Below the pieces are notes generated by a model. That model made no database searches, was not told where the DNA came from, and worked only from the letters and a program-made list of their open reading frames with translations. From the NCBI GenBank assembly GCA_017308515.1, contig JAFKEN010000006.1:230479-294478 (forward strand): a DNA stretch of 64,000 bases, in the 5' to 3' direction. Made by a program: the position numbers and the translations under genes. Positions 62,780 through 64,000 of this stretch are shown piece by piece. The first letter of the stretch is position 1. Each line of letters opens with the position of its first letter. Source of the DNA: Actinomycetales bacterium. Lineage in GTDB: Bacteria > Actinomycetota > Actinomycetes > Actinomycetales > Microbacteriaceae.

Positions 62780-64000
62780 TCAGTGCGTGGTGCCGGTTGC
62801 TGCCGGCGTCCCGTCCTGAGTTGCGTCGCCCTCGGCGTCCTCGTCGCGCGCGCGGCCCGAGCCGAGCGAGGCCGAGAAGACGAGCCCGAGGGCGAGGAAC
62901 CCGGCGGCCGTGAACGCGGCGATACGGGTCGCGTCGCTGAAGGACGCACGCGCGGCGTCGGCCGCATCCGCCGCGATCTGCTGGATGCCCGGCACGTTCG
63001 GGGCCTTGTCGATGAGGCTCTGCTCGAGCTGCGGGATCGCGCCGCCCGCGCTGCCGACGACCGCGTCGACGATCTGGGTGCGCGAGTCGGCGGGGATCGC
63101 GTCGGGCAGCTGGCTGCTCAGCTGCGATCCGAGCGACCCGAACAGCACGGTGCCGAGGATCGCGATGCCGAGCGCCGAGCCCACCTGGCGCGCCGTGCTC
63201 TGGGTGCCGGAGGCGCGCCCCGAGGCCTCGACCGGCACGTCGACGAGGATCACGCTCGTCAGCTGCGCCGTCGCGAGCCCGACCCCGAAGCCGTAGATCG
63301 CGAGCCCGATCGCGATCCACCACCACGGGGTGTCGACGGCGATGACCGAGCCGATCACGATCAGGCCGGCGACCTCGGCGACCAGCCCCGCGCGGACCAC
63401 CCACACCGCGGGGATGCGCCCCGACGAGGCGCCCGCGAACCCGGACGCGAGGAACGAGCCGCCCGCGAGCGCGAGGAGCACGAAGCCGGTTCCGAGCGCG
63501 TCGTAGCCGAGCACGTCCTGCAGCCACAGCGGCAGCGACAGGATGATGCCGAACTCGCCGAGCGCCACGATGGTGGCGGTGATGTTGCCGTTGCGGAAGG
63601 AGGGGATCCGCAGCAGTCCGATCGGCACCATCGCGGTCTTTCCCCGCTTCTCCCGCGCGCGGCCCCAGAGCACGAAGGCGACCAGCGCCAGCGCCGCGAT
63701 CGCGAAGGAGAACGGGATCGGCGAGATCGACCAGGTCCAGAAGTCGGGCGGGGTGTCGCTGAAGAACCAGCCGTAGGTGCGCCCCTCGATGAGCCCGAAG
63801 ACGAGGGAGGTGAACAGCACGACCGAGATCGCCGCGCCCACCAGGTCGATCCCCTCATCCTGCGGCCCGCGCGACTCGGCGACGGCGACGAGGATGCCGA
63901 TGACGAGCAGCACCCCGAGCGGGATGTTGATGCCGAAGGCCCAGCGCCACGAGAACGCCGTGGTCAGCCAGCCGCCCAGCAGCGGGCCGACCGCGGCCAT
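62780..64000 (-). CDS. MFS drug exporter, DHA2 family (5' partial)
   Basis: The frame runs off the right edge of the window, so the first about 150 residues (helices 1-4) are missing. The visible 406 residues start in motif C (VGPLLGGWLTTAFSWRWAFGINIPLG) and contain nine more helices. They include a long outer loop before the last helix with SQLSSQLPDAIPADSRTQIV, typical of the EmrB/QacA-like DHA2 branch. The C-terminus is acidic. It is a paralogue of the exporter at 59508 but clearly diverged. It is convergent with the metallopeptidase; the 100-bp gap between them shows nothing definite. Confidence 0.9.
   Translation of the reverse strand: MAAVGPLLGGWLTTAFSWRWAFGINIPLGVLLVIGILVAVAESRGPQDEGIDLVGAAISVVLFTSLVFGLIEGRTYGWFFSDTPPDFWTWSISPIPFSFAIAALALVAFVLWGRAREKRGKTAMVPIGLLRIPSFRNGNITATIVALGEFGIILSLPLWLQDVLGYDALGTGFVLLALAGGSFLASGFAGASSGRIPAVWVVRAGLVAEVAGLIVIGSVIAVDTPWWWIAIGLAIYGFGVGLATAQLTSVILVDVPVEASGRASGTQSTARQVGSALGIAILGTVLFGSLGSQLSSQLPDAIPADSRTQIVDAVVGSAGGAIPQLEQSLIDKAPNVPGIQQIAADAADAARASFSDATRIAAFTAAGFLALGLVFSASLGSGRARDEDAEGDATQDGTPAATGTTH

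Overview
This is a very GC-rich window with dense, often overlapping genes and many GTG starts. It looks like an actinobacterial chromosome, most likely Microbacteriaceae. That placement is an inference from gene content: separate PurL/PurQ/PurS, a DUF3073 protein next to purM, an F420-type (deazaflavin) oxidoreductase, and a PadR/DUF4097 pair. I see no rRNA, tRNA, CRISPR array, insertion sequence or phage gene.

Layout. 1-3.5 kb: the 3' end of a giant cell-wall-anchored repeat protein. 3.5-33.6 kb: a scattered de novo purine region (purA, purL, purQ, purS, purC, purD, purF, purM) mixed with transporters, channels and small enzymes. Together these genes cover PRPP to phosphoribosylamine, GAR, FGAM, AIR, CAIR to SAICAR, and IMP to adenylosuccinate. 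purN, purE/K, purB and purH are not here. 33.7-41.3 kb: a flavoprotein monooxygenase, a tandem pair of fluoride channels, a LysE exporter and three regulators with readable operators (MerR/TipA, PadR, MocR). 41.4-47.5 kb: an RND pump and a DEAD-box helicase with a structured 5' leader. 47.5-54.2 kb: a tightly overlapping redox operon (two exported coiled-coil proteins, ApbE, a ferric-reductase-like membrane protein, a NuoF-like protein, a ferredoxin) facing a two-component system and a third exported protein. 54.2-64 kb: cysK-cysE, an EamA carrier, recQ, two DHA2 drug exporters around a TetR regulator, and a zinc metallopeptidase.

The best candidate for an undescribed system is the redox module at 47.5-54.2 kb. 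The operon promoter and the promoter of the distant exported protein carry the same operator: three CTTNGAN heptamers in an 11-bp helical register (offsets 0, 11, 33), with the -10 hexamer exactly 50 nt from the first heptamer in both. This links the two-component system, the electron-transfer chain and the His/Asp/Glu-tailed exported proteins into one regulon. The usual ApbE substrate (an FMN-binding domain protein) is absent, and both iron-sulfur proteins lack one expected cluster cysteine.

Two other patterns recur. At least 24 genes have a TANNNT hexamer ending 6-8 nt before the start codon, the signature of leaderless transcripts, and in one place two divergent genes share one such box. 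Short tandem duplications cluster at pur gene ends. At purS-purQ a 32-bp unit carrying a Shine-Dalgarno and GTGA appears to have expanded an ancestral 4-bp overlap into a chain of coupled 11-codon mini-ORFs.
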